Positions 1 through 10,409 of a DNA stretch of 64,000 nt are shown here, one piece after another. Location of the stretch: the NCBI GenBank assembly GCA_051645705.1, contig JBOFBU010000002.1, positions 702,809-766,808 of the forward strand, given 5' to 3'. The translations under genes were made by a program, and so were the position numbers. Origin of the DNA: UBA710 sp051645705 (GTDB lineage: Bacteria; Bacillota_I; Bacilli_A; Mycoplasmatales; Metamycoplasmataceae). Positions within the stretch are counted from its first letter, which is position 1; each line of letters begins with the position of its first letter. The notes under the pieces were generated by a model. That model was not told the DNA's origin, did not search any database, and was given only the letters and a program-made list of their open reading frames with translations.

Positions 1-903
1 AATAGTTTCATTTATTATTTTTTCATCACTAACTTCAAAATGAATTTTATCTTTAGACTTTAAAATAGGAGTATCTGATACAACAAGAAAAATAGAATCT
101 AAAAGAGTTTCATTATCAATTATTTGTATATCAAATCCTTTTTTATATTCTGGTAAATCTTTAAAAATATTTTCTAAATATATTCCAAAAGTATTTCATT
201 TTGCATTAACTATATCAAAAACACTAAGTTTTTTTCCTTTTGTATTAATTTTTTCAAATACATTTATAGCATCATCTAGTTCAAAACCATTTTTAAGACA
301 TAACACACCAATACTTAAATCTAAAAATTTATTTTGCACTCTCTCTATTGATCTAAATTTATGTAATTCTTCGCCATATCCAGCTTCTTTTTCGTTTATT
401 ATATTATCAATGTCTTCTGCCTTGCAAAAAATTTCATTGATTTTATATTTGTTTCTGTCTACTATTTTTTCTTTACTTATTGTTTCAAATTCATTTGTTT
501 CAAAATTAAAAACAATTTTTGAAAATTTTTTTATATGTTCTTTAAGTTCTAATTTGTCTAATTCATTAAAATAAAAACAAGAAATTAATGTTGTTAAACG
601 CTGTTGTCCATCAATTACAAATAAGTAATCAGAATGATCTTTATTTTTAGAAATATTTTCAAGAATACTATTTTTAATATCAAACTTATCATTAGTTTCT
701 CATAAAATAATATTTCCAATTGGTTCACTTGAAACAATAGAGTTTAAAAGTTCCTTTATATGGTTTTCTTTTCAAACATAATTTCTTTGGAATAAAGGAA
801 TTTTAATTTTTCCACTCTCTAACTCTGCAAAAATTTCTTTTAATTGTTTTTGATCATTTTTAAATTGTTTATTTGTATTTATTAGCATTGTTGTATTTTT
901 CAT
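1..903 (-). CDS. DUF262 (GmrS/ParB-like) domain protein, C-terminus cut by window edge
   Basis: Read with UGA as Trp, this is an open frame from ATG at 903 to base 1, so about 300 residues are visible and the C-terminus is missing. Near the N-terminus is the DUF262 entry motif IPLFQRNYVW, followed by VIDGQQRLTTL (the DGQQR nucleotide-binding signature) and later FEKINTKGKKLS. These are the conserved blocks of the GmrSD/SspE/DUF262 family, whose members are NTP-dependent restriction nucleases, often with a C-terminal DUF1524 HNH domain. Whether this copy carries DUF1524 cannot be seen. It is divergent from the methyltransferase operon at 1107. There is no Shine-Dalgarno; a TG-extended GATAAT box ends 6 bases before the ATG, suggesting a leaderless mRNA. 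A start at the internal ATG at 888 is possible. Family call is secure, function inferred. Confidence 0.85.
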
Positions 904-909
904 TTTTTT

Positions 910-919
910 ATTATCGCAC
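910..919 (-). promoter_or_regulatory. Extended -10 promoter element for the DUF262 gene
   Basis: The minus strand reads TGCGATAAT followed by 6 bases and the ATG at 903. The TG-N extension and GATAAT hexamer fit a sigma-70 extended -10. Expected transcription start is at or next to the start codon, so the message would have essentially no leader. The same TGCGATAAT string occurs upstream of the nuclease-helicase gene starting at 52658. Confidence 0.5.
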
Positions 920-961
920 AATTTATTTTAAAATCACATTTTTAGAAATTTAATAAAGTTA

Positions 962-1118
962 AATAATTGCCATTAATTAACTTTCTTCACATTATTTTGG
1001 TTATATAAATTTTACATTATTTTAAAAATATTAATTATTGATATTTTTCATACTTATATGTTATTTAAAAAAATACATATATATATATATTTAATTAATT
1101 CCTTTAATGGCAATTATT
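962..1118. repeat. 15-bp perfect inverted repeat spanning the divergent promoter region
   Basis: Bases 962-976 (AATAATTGCCATTAA) and 1104-1118 are exact reverse complements, separated by 127 bases. The right arm covers the ATG (1107) of the methyltransferase gene. Between the arms lies an AT dinucleotide run (1077-1090, seven units). Possible roles are an operator pair, or crossover sites for inversion of the intervening segment; neither is proven. The -10 of the divergent DUF262 gene (910-915) lies outside the interval. Confidence 0.55.
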
Positions 1119-2387
1119 GAACCAATAAAAAGTAAAAACAATAAAATTTTAAAGGTTTTTGAAACATTTAGTGGAATTGGTGCTCAACATAAGGCGCTAG
1201 AAATTATAAAAAAGTTATTTGGTTATGAATATGAAATAGTAGGAACAAGTGAATGAGATGTAGATGCTATTATTTCATATGCTGCAATTCATTATCCTGA
1301 TTTTGATAAAAATATTAAAAATTATGATGAAGAAACTATTGATAATTATTTAAAAGATTTTTCCCATTCTTTTTCAGGAAAGAGTGAAATAGATTTTTCA
1401 AAAATAAAAGGAATGGACCTAAAAAAGAAAATAATTTATTGAAAAGCTCATAACATATCAAAAAATATGGGAAACATTTTATTAATAAAGGGAAAAGAGC
1501 TTCACAAAAAAATTGGTGATATTGACCTTATAACTTATTCTTTTCCTTGCCAAGATTTATCAATAGCTGGATCATTACACGGATTTAATAATGGAATGGC
1601 AAAAAATTCTAATACAAGATCTGGTTTACTTTGACAAATTGGAAGAATTTTAAAAGAATTAAAATCTATAGACAAACTTCCTAGATTTCTTTTATTAGAA
1701 AATGTTGCCAATATGATAAGTAAGAAACATAAAAGTGATTATATAGAATGAAAAAAGGAACTCAAAAAAATTGGATATTCAACAAAAACATATGTTTTGA
1801 ATGCAAAAAATTATGGACTTCCTCAAAATAGAAATAGAGTATATGCCATTTCTATATTAGGAAATTATAAAGTTGACAAAGAATTTGAAATTTTAGATAA
1901 AAATATCTTTCCTGAAAAAATTGAGAAAATGGTTGAGATAAAACAAACTGATTTAAAAAAAATTATTAAACAAGATTATGAAAATAAACAATATAGAGAT
2001 GAAGCTATAGAAGCAACTCCCAATAGAACAAAATCAAGAAAATTAATGTTTGAAAAAAATTATAAATTAAATAATTTTGATCAATATAAATATTCTAGAA
2101 CCGTTACAACCAAACAAGATAGACATCCAAATGCGGGAATAATAAATCTTGAAAATAGTATTCTTTCAAATGATAATAATAAATTAAAAGCAAATTATCG
2201 GTTTATTACACCAAGAGAAGCATATTTGCTTATGGGATTTACCGAAAAGGATTTTAATAATATTAAAAAACTAAATCTAATTAAAAAAGAAAAATTATAT
2301 CAACAAGCAGGAAACTCGATAGCAGTTTCAACTATAGCACATGTTTTAAAAATTATTCAAGAACTAAATAATAAGGAGAAGTATTAA
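1107..2387 (+). CDS. DNA (cytosine-5-)-methyltransferase
   Basis: A 426-residue C5-cytosine methyltransferase, complete when UGA is Trp. Motifs are in the usual order: motif I FETFSGIGAQHKAL (SAM binding, about residues 18-31); motif IV SFPCQDLS with catalytic Cys148; motif VI ENV (198-200); motif VIII QNRNR (240-244); a target-recognition region of about 90 residues; then the late motifs TPREAYLLMGF and AGNSIA (401-406). All catalytic elements are present, so it should be active; the recognition sequence cannot be read from the protein. Start is the ATG at 1107, without a visible Shine-Dalgarno. The stop codon directly abuts the next ATG (2388), so it is the first gene of a tight three-gene operon with an unknown protein and a DUF262-DUF1524 nuclease. 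Confidence 0.93.
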
Positions 2388-2918
2388 ATGAAAGAAATAG
2401 GAAATAAATTTTCAATAATAGGAACTAATCCTGATAAATATATAGAAAACTATTTAATAATTTTTACAAATATTGGAAAACAAGAAGAGATTTATATTGA
2501 TAAAGCAAATAATAATCTTAAATATAATAATTTTATTATTAAATCATTTAATAGCGATACAACGTTGAGGCAAAATATTGATTGTTGAGTATCTCTTGGA
2601 TTATTTATTGAAAAAGATAATAAATTAATCAAAATATATGATGAAGTATCTAGGACGAAATTATATGAAATTATTAAATCAATGTTAATAGCTGATTCAG
2701 ATATTAAAAAAATAAATGAATATAGAGACACCATTATATTAAAGTTAATGCATATGTTAAATTTAGATGTAATTAAAAAATATAATCTTAAATCTAATAC
2801 AAAAATAATTACATATTCAGATATAGAAAAAGAAATAGGAAGTTTCGAAAATAAACTAATAAAAGATAAAAAATTTAATGAAATAATAAAAATTTTTTGA
2901 GGAGAAGAAAATGAATAA
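2388..2918 (+). CDS. Hypothetical protein in methyltransferase-nuclease operon
   Basis: A 176-residue protein of unknown family, beginning at the base after the methyltransferase stop and overlapping the next gene by 8 bases; GGAGAAG near its 3' end serves as the ribosome-binding site of the downstream gene. Two in-frame TGA codons are read as Trp. It is soluble (no membrane segment or signal peptide), Lys/Ile/Asn rich, with a beta-rich first half (short hydrophobic strands around residues 7-55) and a helical second half containing DTIILKLMHML and DIEKEIGSF. No motif I recognise. The tight coupling on both sides says it acts with the methyltransferase and the nuclease, perhaps as a specificity, adaptor or control subunit; this is inference from position only. 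Confidence 0.75.
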
Positions 2919-5280
2919 AACAATAAATAAAAATTTTAGTTTTTTATTGAAAGAAGATGTTAATTTCGATTGCAAAGAACAAATAATAACAATTATAAAT
3001 AAAATACATGAAAGAATTAATAAAAAAGATTTTAGTGATGCATTAATTAATTTAAGAAGAATTGTTGAGATGACATTAAGAGAATATTTAGATAAAAAAG
3101 GACATGATACATTAAATTTAAATTTCTCATCATTAATTAGTTTATTTAAAGAAAATTATGGAAATACTTTTAATTATGAAATTATAGATTCTTTTTATAA
3201 TATTAAAAAATGAGGAAATCATGAAGCACACAATAGAACTAATAAAGTTCTGTTGTCAGAAATTATTATTGCCTTAAAAAATACTAGAGAAATTATTATA
3301 TATTTATTTTTAAACAATGAAAAACAATTAGAATTTGATGAACCTATTTATTATAAAAATACAAATGAAGAAATTGAGGACATTAGAATAATCAGTAGTA
3401 ATGAAAATAATCTAATACATAATAATGATATTGAAATTAATAAAAGTAAATTATATGATTTAATGACTATTGAAAATCAGTTTTTGCAAATTCCTATTTA
3501 TCAAAGAGGATATTCTTGAGAGGAGGAACAAATAGAAATTCTTTTTAATGATATAAAGAGTAGATATAATGATAATTCGGTTCATTATTTTGGTAATATA
3601 GCAGGGAAAATAATTCCACCTAAAAATTATAATATTTCTAATAATAATAAAACTAATGTAAAGATAATTGATGGACAACAAAGATTAACTACTTCATTTT
3701 TATTTATATGTGCAATAAGAGATATTTTAAAGGAGAGGGTTTCTAATATAGAAAATGAAAAACTTATTAATGATATCTTAAGAAAAGATATAGAAAATTA
3801 TTTTGTTAATCCTGGAGGAACAGAGGATAATAATAGAACATTTAAAAAAATATTAAATGGTGATATTTTAAATATAAATAAAAATAATAAATATTTTATT
3901 AATTATTGAAAATTCAAAGAATTAATAATACAGGAAAATTTTGATATTGATTCTTTAAGAGAATTTGCTACTACCTTTGTAATTAAATTCCAATTAGGGA
4001 CAATTTCATTTAATGATAAAACAATTTCAAATAAAAAAGAAATGGAAATTTTTGAAAATTTAAATTCTAAGGGAAAAGAACTTGAAATGAGTGATTTAAT
4101 TAAAAATTATATTTTTAATTTATGTTCTGAGGAATTACTGCAAAATAAAGATCATGAAATAAAAATTCCTGTTTTATATACTTCCTATGTTTTAATTGAA
4201 TTAAAATCTTCTATAATGATTGAAGATTTTTATAGAAGTTTAAGTGAATACAATAATGGTCAAGAAATATCTAAGAATAGACAAATACAATTTAGCAATT
4301 TTAAAGATTCAATAACTAATTTATTTAAATTAGATAAACAAGAAGAATTTAAAGTAATAGACGAATATGAAAAATTCTTAAAAAAAATGAATATTTATGT
4401 AATTCTATTTAATGATTTAATGAATAATAATGGTGAAATTTATGGAAAAATACTAGGAATTGACTTAATTATAAAATTATGTGGAGATAAAAAGAAAATA
4501 AAATTATTTGTAGGATTATTATTTTTAGTTATAGATATACTAAAACATAATTCTCCACTAGATGAATATGAAAGTCTAAAAGATTTTTTAAAAAGAATTG
4601 TTACTTTAAAAACAAAAAAAGAAATTTTTAATTTATTTTTATATTTGATGAAAGCTATAACCAAAAATTCTATAGTTACCGGTCAGGGAGATTCATCCTT
4701 TAGAAGAAACGTTACTGAAACTATTTTTATTATTAAAAAAGAATTATTTAAAAATGCAGAAATTAGAATTTTAGATTTACTAGAAATGTTAAAAAATAAA
4801 ATTAAAAAATTCATAAATACTGATGAAGAATTTAAAGTTAGTCTTTTAAATAATAATAAAAATAGAAAAGCTATAACTTGATTATTAGTCTTAACAGAAT
4901 GAGAACTATCTGACTTTAGTAATGGTGGACAGATAATAAATTATGAAAATCCTACAGTAGAACATGTAATGCCTGAAAAAAATGAAAAATGATTAGATAC
5001 AATAAAAAAAGAACAAAATTGAGAACAAAATTTTCCTTTTATGTTAAATAAAATTGGGAATTATTTTATTATTAATAAACCAAAAAACTCATCAGCAAGC
5101 AATTATTCTTTTTTAAAAAAGAAAGAAATCTATAAAGAAAATAGTTCTCCTCTTTATAAAAATAATGATCAAAATATTGATATTTGAAGACAAGAAAAAT
5201 GAACATTTGATATCATAGAAAAAAGATCTATAGCATTAGTTAATTACATTTGTGAAAAAGTTATTAAACATAATAATTAA
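2911..5280 (+). CDS. DUF4145-DUF262-DUF1524 protein, GmrSD/SspE-like restriction nuclease
   Basis: A 789-residue protein, continuous with UGA as Trp. Domains in order: an N-terminal helical region (about 20-130) with the pattern ALINLRRIVEMTLREYL and a KKWGNHEAHN segment typical of DUF4145, a domain found in many restriction enzymes; DUF262 with QIPIYQRGYSW (193-203), IDGQQRLTT (DGQQR at 254-258) and FENLNSKGKELEMSD; a long helical linker; and a C-terminal DUF1524 HNH-like nuclease with VEHVMPEK (His685) followed by LLNKIGNYFIIN and a downstream Asn/Lys-rich block. DUF262 binds and hydrolyses NTP in GmrSD and SspE, and DUF1524 cuts DNA. It is the last gene of the methyltransferase operon (8-base overlap). 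Its 3' end overlaps the convergent membrane-protein gene by 17 bases. Confidence 0.88.
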
Positions 5281-7045
5281 TTTCTTTTTGATAATATTTC
5301 TTTGAAATAATAATCATTTTAGTAGTTGTATATATGCCAACTAAGGTGGCCGTTAAAGCAACAGGGAAGGTTCAGGCATCAAGATATCTAAATGGATTAT
5401 TAGCTCCCATTTGTTCGGCTAAAGGAGAAATTGAAAATATTGCTCCAAAACCAATAATTCCAAAAACGATTATAAAATAGACAATACAGATAAGTAATGG
5501 ACTCATTTGTTTTTTACTAATATTAACTGTACTTGGAAGACATACACTTCAGATTGAACAAAAAATACCATAAATAGATATATAAAGAAAACTAAATGAA
5601 GTAAAGTTTTCTTTTTTAAATAAAAGCATTAAAAGATTAGTTGGATGTTGAACATCATAACTTGATCTATATAGCAATAATCCTTTAATTAATTCCACAT
5701 CATATGAAGTATATGAAACATAATTTATAAGTCATTGCTTATATTCGAGAGGATTATTTAAAATAGTAATTAATTTAATATTATTTTCAATTAGTCAATT
5801 TTCTCAAAGAGGATCTTGAAAAAGAATAACTAGATATTGTTTAACATCTTCAATATTATTCGGATCAAAATTTGGCAAGATAGGAGGAAATGTTGTAGGT
5901 GGCAAAGTTATTTTATCACTAATTCCTGGAGGAAGCTGAGGTATTTGTCAAATATAAGAATCATTAATTGTATAAAGTTTTGCTAATGGTTCTACTAAAA
6001 ACCTTCCTATAATTACGAAGATAGTAGTTATTAAAACTGAAATCCCTACAAGATATCAAGATTTTCATATTTTAATATTTGTTGTTTCTTTATTAGCTAA
6101 ATTATAAATATCATTATATTTTATAGCATCGGAAAATCCGATTGCAACTCAAGGAATTAAATACATTAGATTAAACCAAATTACTCTTGACATTTGGTAT
6201 GAAAGAGGAACAAATTCTCCTAGTTTTGCACTCATAAAGAAATTTAAAAATAATAAAGCTAATCCTTTAAATAGAGATAAAGAAATTCCTGAAATAGATT
6301 CTTGCATTATTTTATATTGTTTTCTTTTTCCTTTTTCAAAGATTCTAAAACGTCAAATAAAGGTGAATTTGTTTTTATAAACAATATAAATAAAAAAACC
6401 TGTTGTTGTAATTAAGGAAACAATGGATAAACCTAGTCCAATTCCTAAAGCGCTTAGATTTGCCACTATTCCTAATAAATAAGACAATAAAAGAGTAAAG
6501 AAACATTTCCAGACAAATAAAAAAATACAATGTAATTTATTTTTTTTAAAAATTAGTAAAAATAAATAAGCTTCAATCGAACTAAGAATTACAAAACCTA
6601 GAGAACCTAACATAAAATCAATTCCATATTCTAGAGTCGCTATAGTATTTGGCCGATTACATGAATAGTGTAAATAAAAAAAAGAGGAAACGGCATAAAT
6701 AAGAGCACAAGTCATTCCCATGATTAATGTAGATCTTATACTCATTCAAAATGATTTATTTACATTTTCTTTTTGATCATTACTAAAAATAAAAAATAAG
6801 GATGTAGCAAAAGATACTCCTAATTGAGCAAAGGTTAATTGAAATGTTGCCGTATATCCAACACCAGTTACTACTTGCGCTCCAACTTCGGGAACAAAAG
6901 CACTTATAATACAAAATAAAAGAGGAAAAAGACAATTAAAAAAAGAAAAGATAATAAAAATATTTCCCCTAGAAAGAGTTTTTCAGGCATCTTTTTGAAC
7001 TAAATTAAAAGTAGTTTTTCTTTTAATTAAATTATTTTTTTGCAT
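5264..7045 (-). CDS. Polytopic membrane protein, possibly MATE-like transporter
   Basis: A 593-residue protein, continuous from ATG at 7045 to TAA at 5264-5266 with several TGA-Trp codons. It begins with a basic cytoplasmic stretch followed by roughly a dozen hydrophobic segments in two blocks: about six in residues 30-230, and more in 260-345 and 490-590. Between the blocks is a hydrophilic, Pro-rich loop (about residues 370-480, including PQLPPG and PPTTFPPILP) likely to lie outside the membrane. The twofold arrangement recalls MATE/MOP-type exporters, but I see no diagnostic motif, so substrate and family are open. No Shine-Dalgarno; a TATAAT box ends 6 bases before the ATG, suggesting a leaderless message. 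Confidence 0.7.
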
Positions 7046-7051
7046 GCAAAT

Positions 7052-7057
7052 ATTATA
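7052..7057 (-). promoter_or_regulatory. -10 box of the membrane-protein gene (leaderless start)
   Basis: A perfect TATAAT on the minus strand, 6 bases upstream of the ATG at 7045 with no purine-rich ribosome-binding site between. Transcription would start at about the first coding base. Confidence 0.5.
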
Positions 7058-7134
7058 AAATAATAAATTTTAAAAATTCTCTGTTTTTTATATATTTTGC
7101 ACAAAGAAAATAAAGAGAAAAAATTAATAAAAAA

Positions 7135-7166
7135 AATAAACAAATCTTTTTTTAGATTTATTTATT
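7135..7166 (-). terminator. Intrinsic terminator after mupG
   Basis: Read leftward, a 13-base stem (AATAAATAAATCT with AGATTTGTTTATT, one G-T wobble) with a 6-base A loop is followed by a run of T on the transcript strand. It lies 18 bases beyond the stop of the MupG-like gene and would end the PTS IIA-mupG transcript before the next leftward gene. Confidence 0.6.
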
Positions 7167-7183
7167 TTTGTAAATTAAAGTTA

Positions 7184-8269
7184 TTATTTTTTTTCACTAA
7201 ATTTGAAAAATTGTCATGGCTTTATATAATCTAGTAAGAATAATTCATTATCAACAATCTTTGCAATATTATTTTTTCTTTGTTTAGGATCTAAGTGGTT
7301 TTTCTTAACAAGATGTAATTCCCCTTTATATTGACCAAAGTTTTCATTACCAATAGCAATTGTTCCTCTTGGTATTTCCTTTAATAAATTATGTGGTTTA
7401 AATTCTTCTTTAGCAAATTTAATTCTTGGCATAGTTGATCTTATTAAAAATTCAGAAACATCTCCTCTATTAAAATGTTCTTCATCTAATACAATTTTCT
7501 TTTCAATATCAGTTGCTTCTTTTGTAAATTCAACATTGAAAGTTATTTTTTTTCCAATTTCAGATATTCTTTTAAGTTCTTTTTCTGAAGCAAATGAATT
7601 ACCAATAATAATATCATCTACTAAATCTAATAATAAATAATGTTTTACTTGGACTTCAATTGGTAAATTTCTGTGTATCTCAAGTGTACATAAACCATCC
7701 ATAATTGGTCAAGGACCTATTTTACCTTCTTGAGATGTAACAAAAGCGGCACTTCTTATTCCTAATTCTTTATATTGTTTAGAAGTTTTAATAAAATGTT
7801 CAAGTGAAAGACCTGAATATTCCATTGGATAAAAATTATGACATCCAATTAATTTTTTTCTATTAGGTTCAAAAGATAAAATATTATTTACATATTTTGT
7901 TCCAGAAGACATATTAATTTCAATATCTAAATCTTGTGGATTGTATGTCATAATAGCTTCTTTTTGTCCGTCAAAACCAACATCTAATCTAATTCCTGTA
8001 GCTCCTAATTCTTTAAAAAAAGATAAATCTTCATAAGAAATTTCTAATTTTGAAAATACATTTGGAGCAATATCTAAAATTACTTCCATTCCTAATGAAG
8101 TTGCTAAACCTAAAATTTCTTGAAAATCTTTTTTGATTTTTTCTTTTGGTTCATCAACAGATAATAAACAACTAAAAATTCTTTTAAATCCATATTTATG
8201 AGCTAATTTAATATAAGCTAAAATATCCTCTTTTTTACTTTTATCTGGGTATATTGAAATTCCTAACAT
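7184..8269 (-). CDS. mupG: MupG/DUF871 family 6-phospho-glycosidase
   Basis: A 361-residue protein, the usual length of the DUF871 family, whose characterised member MupG is a 6-phospho-N-acetylmuramidase. The N-terminal TIM-barrel half begins MLGISIYPDK and carries GIRLDVGFDG, ELNMSSG-like INMSSGT and GCHNFYPMEYSGL (about 145-158), which are family blocks. The C-terminal beta domain includes LCTLEIHRNLP, STMPRIKF and RGTIAIGNENFGQYKGEL. Shine-Dalgarno AAAGGAGA precedes the ATG. It sits 24 bases downstream of a PTS IIA gene of the lactose/cellobiose class, so it probably hydrolyses a sugar-6-phosphate delivered by that PTS. In a wall-less organism the substrate could be scavenged MurNAc-6-P or another 6-phospho-disaccharide; not decidable here. 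Confidence 0.82.
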
Positions 8270-8293
8270 TTTCTCTCCTTTAAATTTAAATTA

Positions 8294-8614
8294 TTATTTA
8301 ATTTTTTTATGTAAATCAATTATTTCAGTTGCCATTAAAATTAATGTTTGTGTTGAAAGTAATTGATCTTCTGCATGCATTAATAGTAAAGGAATTTTAA
8401 TTTCCATTCCGGCAGCTTCTTGCTGTACTAATTCCGCATGTTGACGCTCTGCTTCAAGTAATTCTTTATGAGCTTTTTCAATTTTGTTATTAGCTTCTTC
8501 AAAATTACCTTTTTTAGCTTCAAAAATTGCAAGCATTGCTTCTGATTTTGCTTCTCCTGCAAAAGTTATTATTCTAAAACTAATTTCTCCTAATTGTTCA
8601 TATGTATAAGACAT
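8294..8614 (-). CDS. PTS lactose/cellobiose-family IIA component
   Basis: A 106-residue all-helical protein, normal length for the LacF/ChbA (PTS IIA Lac) family. It has the family N-terminus (SFRIITFAGEAKSEAMLAIFEAKKG) and the phosphorylation-site region LLLMHAEDQLL, with His80 the likely phosphohistidine. It would accept phosphate from HPr and pass it to a IIB subunit; neither IIB nor IIC is encoded in this window. First gene of a two-gene operon with the MupG-like hydrolase. AAAGAGGA lies just upstream of the ATG, and a TGTATAAT promoter element is 39-46 bases upstream. Confidence 0.9.
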   Translation of the reverse strand: MSYTYEQLGEISFRIITFAGEAKSEAMLAIFEAKKGNFEEANNKIEKAHKELLEAERQHAELVQQEAAGMEIKIPLLLMHAEDQLLSTQTLILMATEIIDLHKKIK

Positions 8615-8652
8615 TTTTATTCCTCTTTTTATAAATTTTTATTTTTAATATT

Positions 8653-8660
8653 ATTATACA
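8653..8660 (-). promoter_or_regulatory. Extended -10 promoter for PTS IIA-mupG
   Basis: The minus strand reads TGTATAAT, giving a leader of about 30 bases with an AGAGGA ribosome-binding site. No convincing -35 is visible, as is common in mollicutes. Confidence 0.5.
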
Positions 8661-8712
8661 CTATAATAATTTATAAGTTTTTATTGATAAAAATCTTAAA
8701 ATAGAGGGAAAA

Positions 8713-9339
8713 ATGTTTCACGAAGTTCTTGGTTATTTTGATATGACAATAATATATTTATTTTGCTTATTTCAGCTTTATTACAATTATGTAACGTTAA
8801 AAAAAATAAAGGAATCGAAAAATAAAATAACATGATATCAATTAATAATGGCATACGCTTTTTGAACAGCACCTATAATTTATTCAATTCTTCCAATGAT
8901 CGGTTCATTTAATGATAATTTATCTTTTGGTTTCTTTATGCTTTGAATGAGAATACCGCCTATTTCAATTACAGCCCTTATCATTATTTATTGAACAATT
9001 TATTTATTCATTCATAATAAAAAAGTTAATACCAAAGAAAATATTTTACAAACAAATTTTGTTTATAAAAATGATAATTTTGAAAAAATAATTTCTTCTA
9101 AAAATATTTTTAAAAAGAATGTTGTTAAAGTAGAGAAAAAATATTGTTTAAGAATTAGTAAAGCAAATAGTGAAAAAGAACTTTTAAAAATAGTTGAAGA
9201 TATTCAAGGATGATATATTTCTAAAGATAAATTTAGTTGAATGTGATTTAAAAAAAGTGAGCAAACACATAATTTTTATAAACAGATATTTGATAATGTT
9301 TGTTTTAAAGCAAAAGAAAAATTAAATAATTTTGCTTAA
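8713..9339 (+). CDS. Small membrane protein of unknown function
   Basis: A 208-residue protein starting at ATG 8713 with AGAGGG upstream. Three hydrophobic segments occupy the first half (about residues 8-28, 42-66 and 75-102; the last includes FGFFMLW and ALIIIYWTIYLFI). The second half is a charged cytoplasmic domain with the Trp-rich block GWYISKDKFSWMWFKKSEQ at about residues 165-184. Several TGA codons are read as Trp. I do not recognise the family. Its stop overlaps the convergent YihY gene by 4 bases, and it is divergent from the PTS IIA gene. Confidence 0.75.
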
Positions 9340-10409
9340 CGATGTCTTCTTTTAAAAGTATTAATTCAGTTCAATATTTTAGTTGATATATATCATCTTT
9401 TAGCATTAACTCTATCAAAGTAAAAGGCATTGTAATATGATGAATTAATAATTAATCCGGCATATAAAAAGTAAGATAAAATTTGGACAAAGAAAATACA
9501 ATATAAAAAAGTACCAATTGAACCAAATTTACTATAGTCAATAAGAGAAGTTAAATAACCAAATATCATTGTAAAGATAACTGTCGGAATTAATGTTACA
9601 AGAATTCCTGGAGTTATTTGTTTAAAAGTAACTTTAAATAAAGGTGTAAATCTAAAAATTAAAGCAATTCCGATATAAAACCAAAAAATTAAAAAGAACA
9701 AAATTAAAAAGTAAAAAATAATTTCATATGTTAAACTTTTTTCTTCAAAGTTTTGTAGCAAAATTTGAATTAAAGGAATTAAAGAAGAAAGAGCGATTAC
9801 GATAAAGACGGAAATGAAAAAAACAATCAAAATCGCCCTTAATCTTTTAATTACAAAATTTGTAATGGAATTATATTCATATATATTTGATTGTGAATCA
9901 ACGAATTTAACAATCCCTTTAGAAGAAAATCAAATCAAAGTTAATAAAAACAAAATAAATGTTGTATTAACAACTATGGAATCAGAATCAAAACTAATAA
10001 TTAAGGAACTAAAACCTGGAATAATTCTTTGCAAAATATTTTTAACTAATATATCTTGTCACCCCGGAATTAAAGAGAAAAAGGACGTAACTATAATAAA
10101 AATAGGAATAAGTGATAAAAATAAATATAAACCTAATCCGGCAGGGATGAAAAGAAAATTACTATTCGATAACTTTCCATAAGCTACATCAATAATTTTT
10201 CTTCTTTTTACAGGATTTTTTAAATGTTTATTTTTAATCGAAATTAAAAAAGTAAAATAAATTAAGACTTTTATAAAACGAGAAACAATTGTATTTTGTT
10301 TTGGAGGAGTATAAACGTAATCTAATAATCATTTATTTTTCTCTTTTTTCTCTTTTTTCTTGCTATAAGCGTCTCAACTTGCCTTTATTTTCCTTTTATT
10401 CCAAAACAT
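9336..10409 (-). CDS. YihY/BrkB family inner-membrane protein
   Basis: A 357-residue polytopic protein. After a basic N-terminus (about 70 residues) come the YihY/BrkB (UPF0761) features: LFIPAGLGLYLFLSLIPIF as first membrane segment, then the amphipathic region with RIIPGFSSLI, a large extracytoplasmic stretch, and the C-terminal block with VTLIPTVIF and FGSIGTFLYCIFFVQILSYF, ending in a basic tail. The family was once called ribonuclease BN, but its function is not established. The gene starts inside the end of gatB (14-base overlap), with GGAGAAAG as ribosome-binding site within the gatB coding region, so it is probably cotranscribed with gatCAB. Confidence 0.85.

Noticed and set aside
977..1103. 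AT dinucleotide run as a proven phase-variation tract
   Set aside because: Seven AT units in a ~75% AT genome are not remarkable alone, and no promoter spacing can be assigned to it; kept only as part of the inverted-repeat observation.
2492..2923. Leftward ORF opposite the operon
   Set aside because: It is antisense to two coupled genes, hydrophobic only because it reads AT-rich coding DNA backwards, and has no ribosome-binding site.
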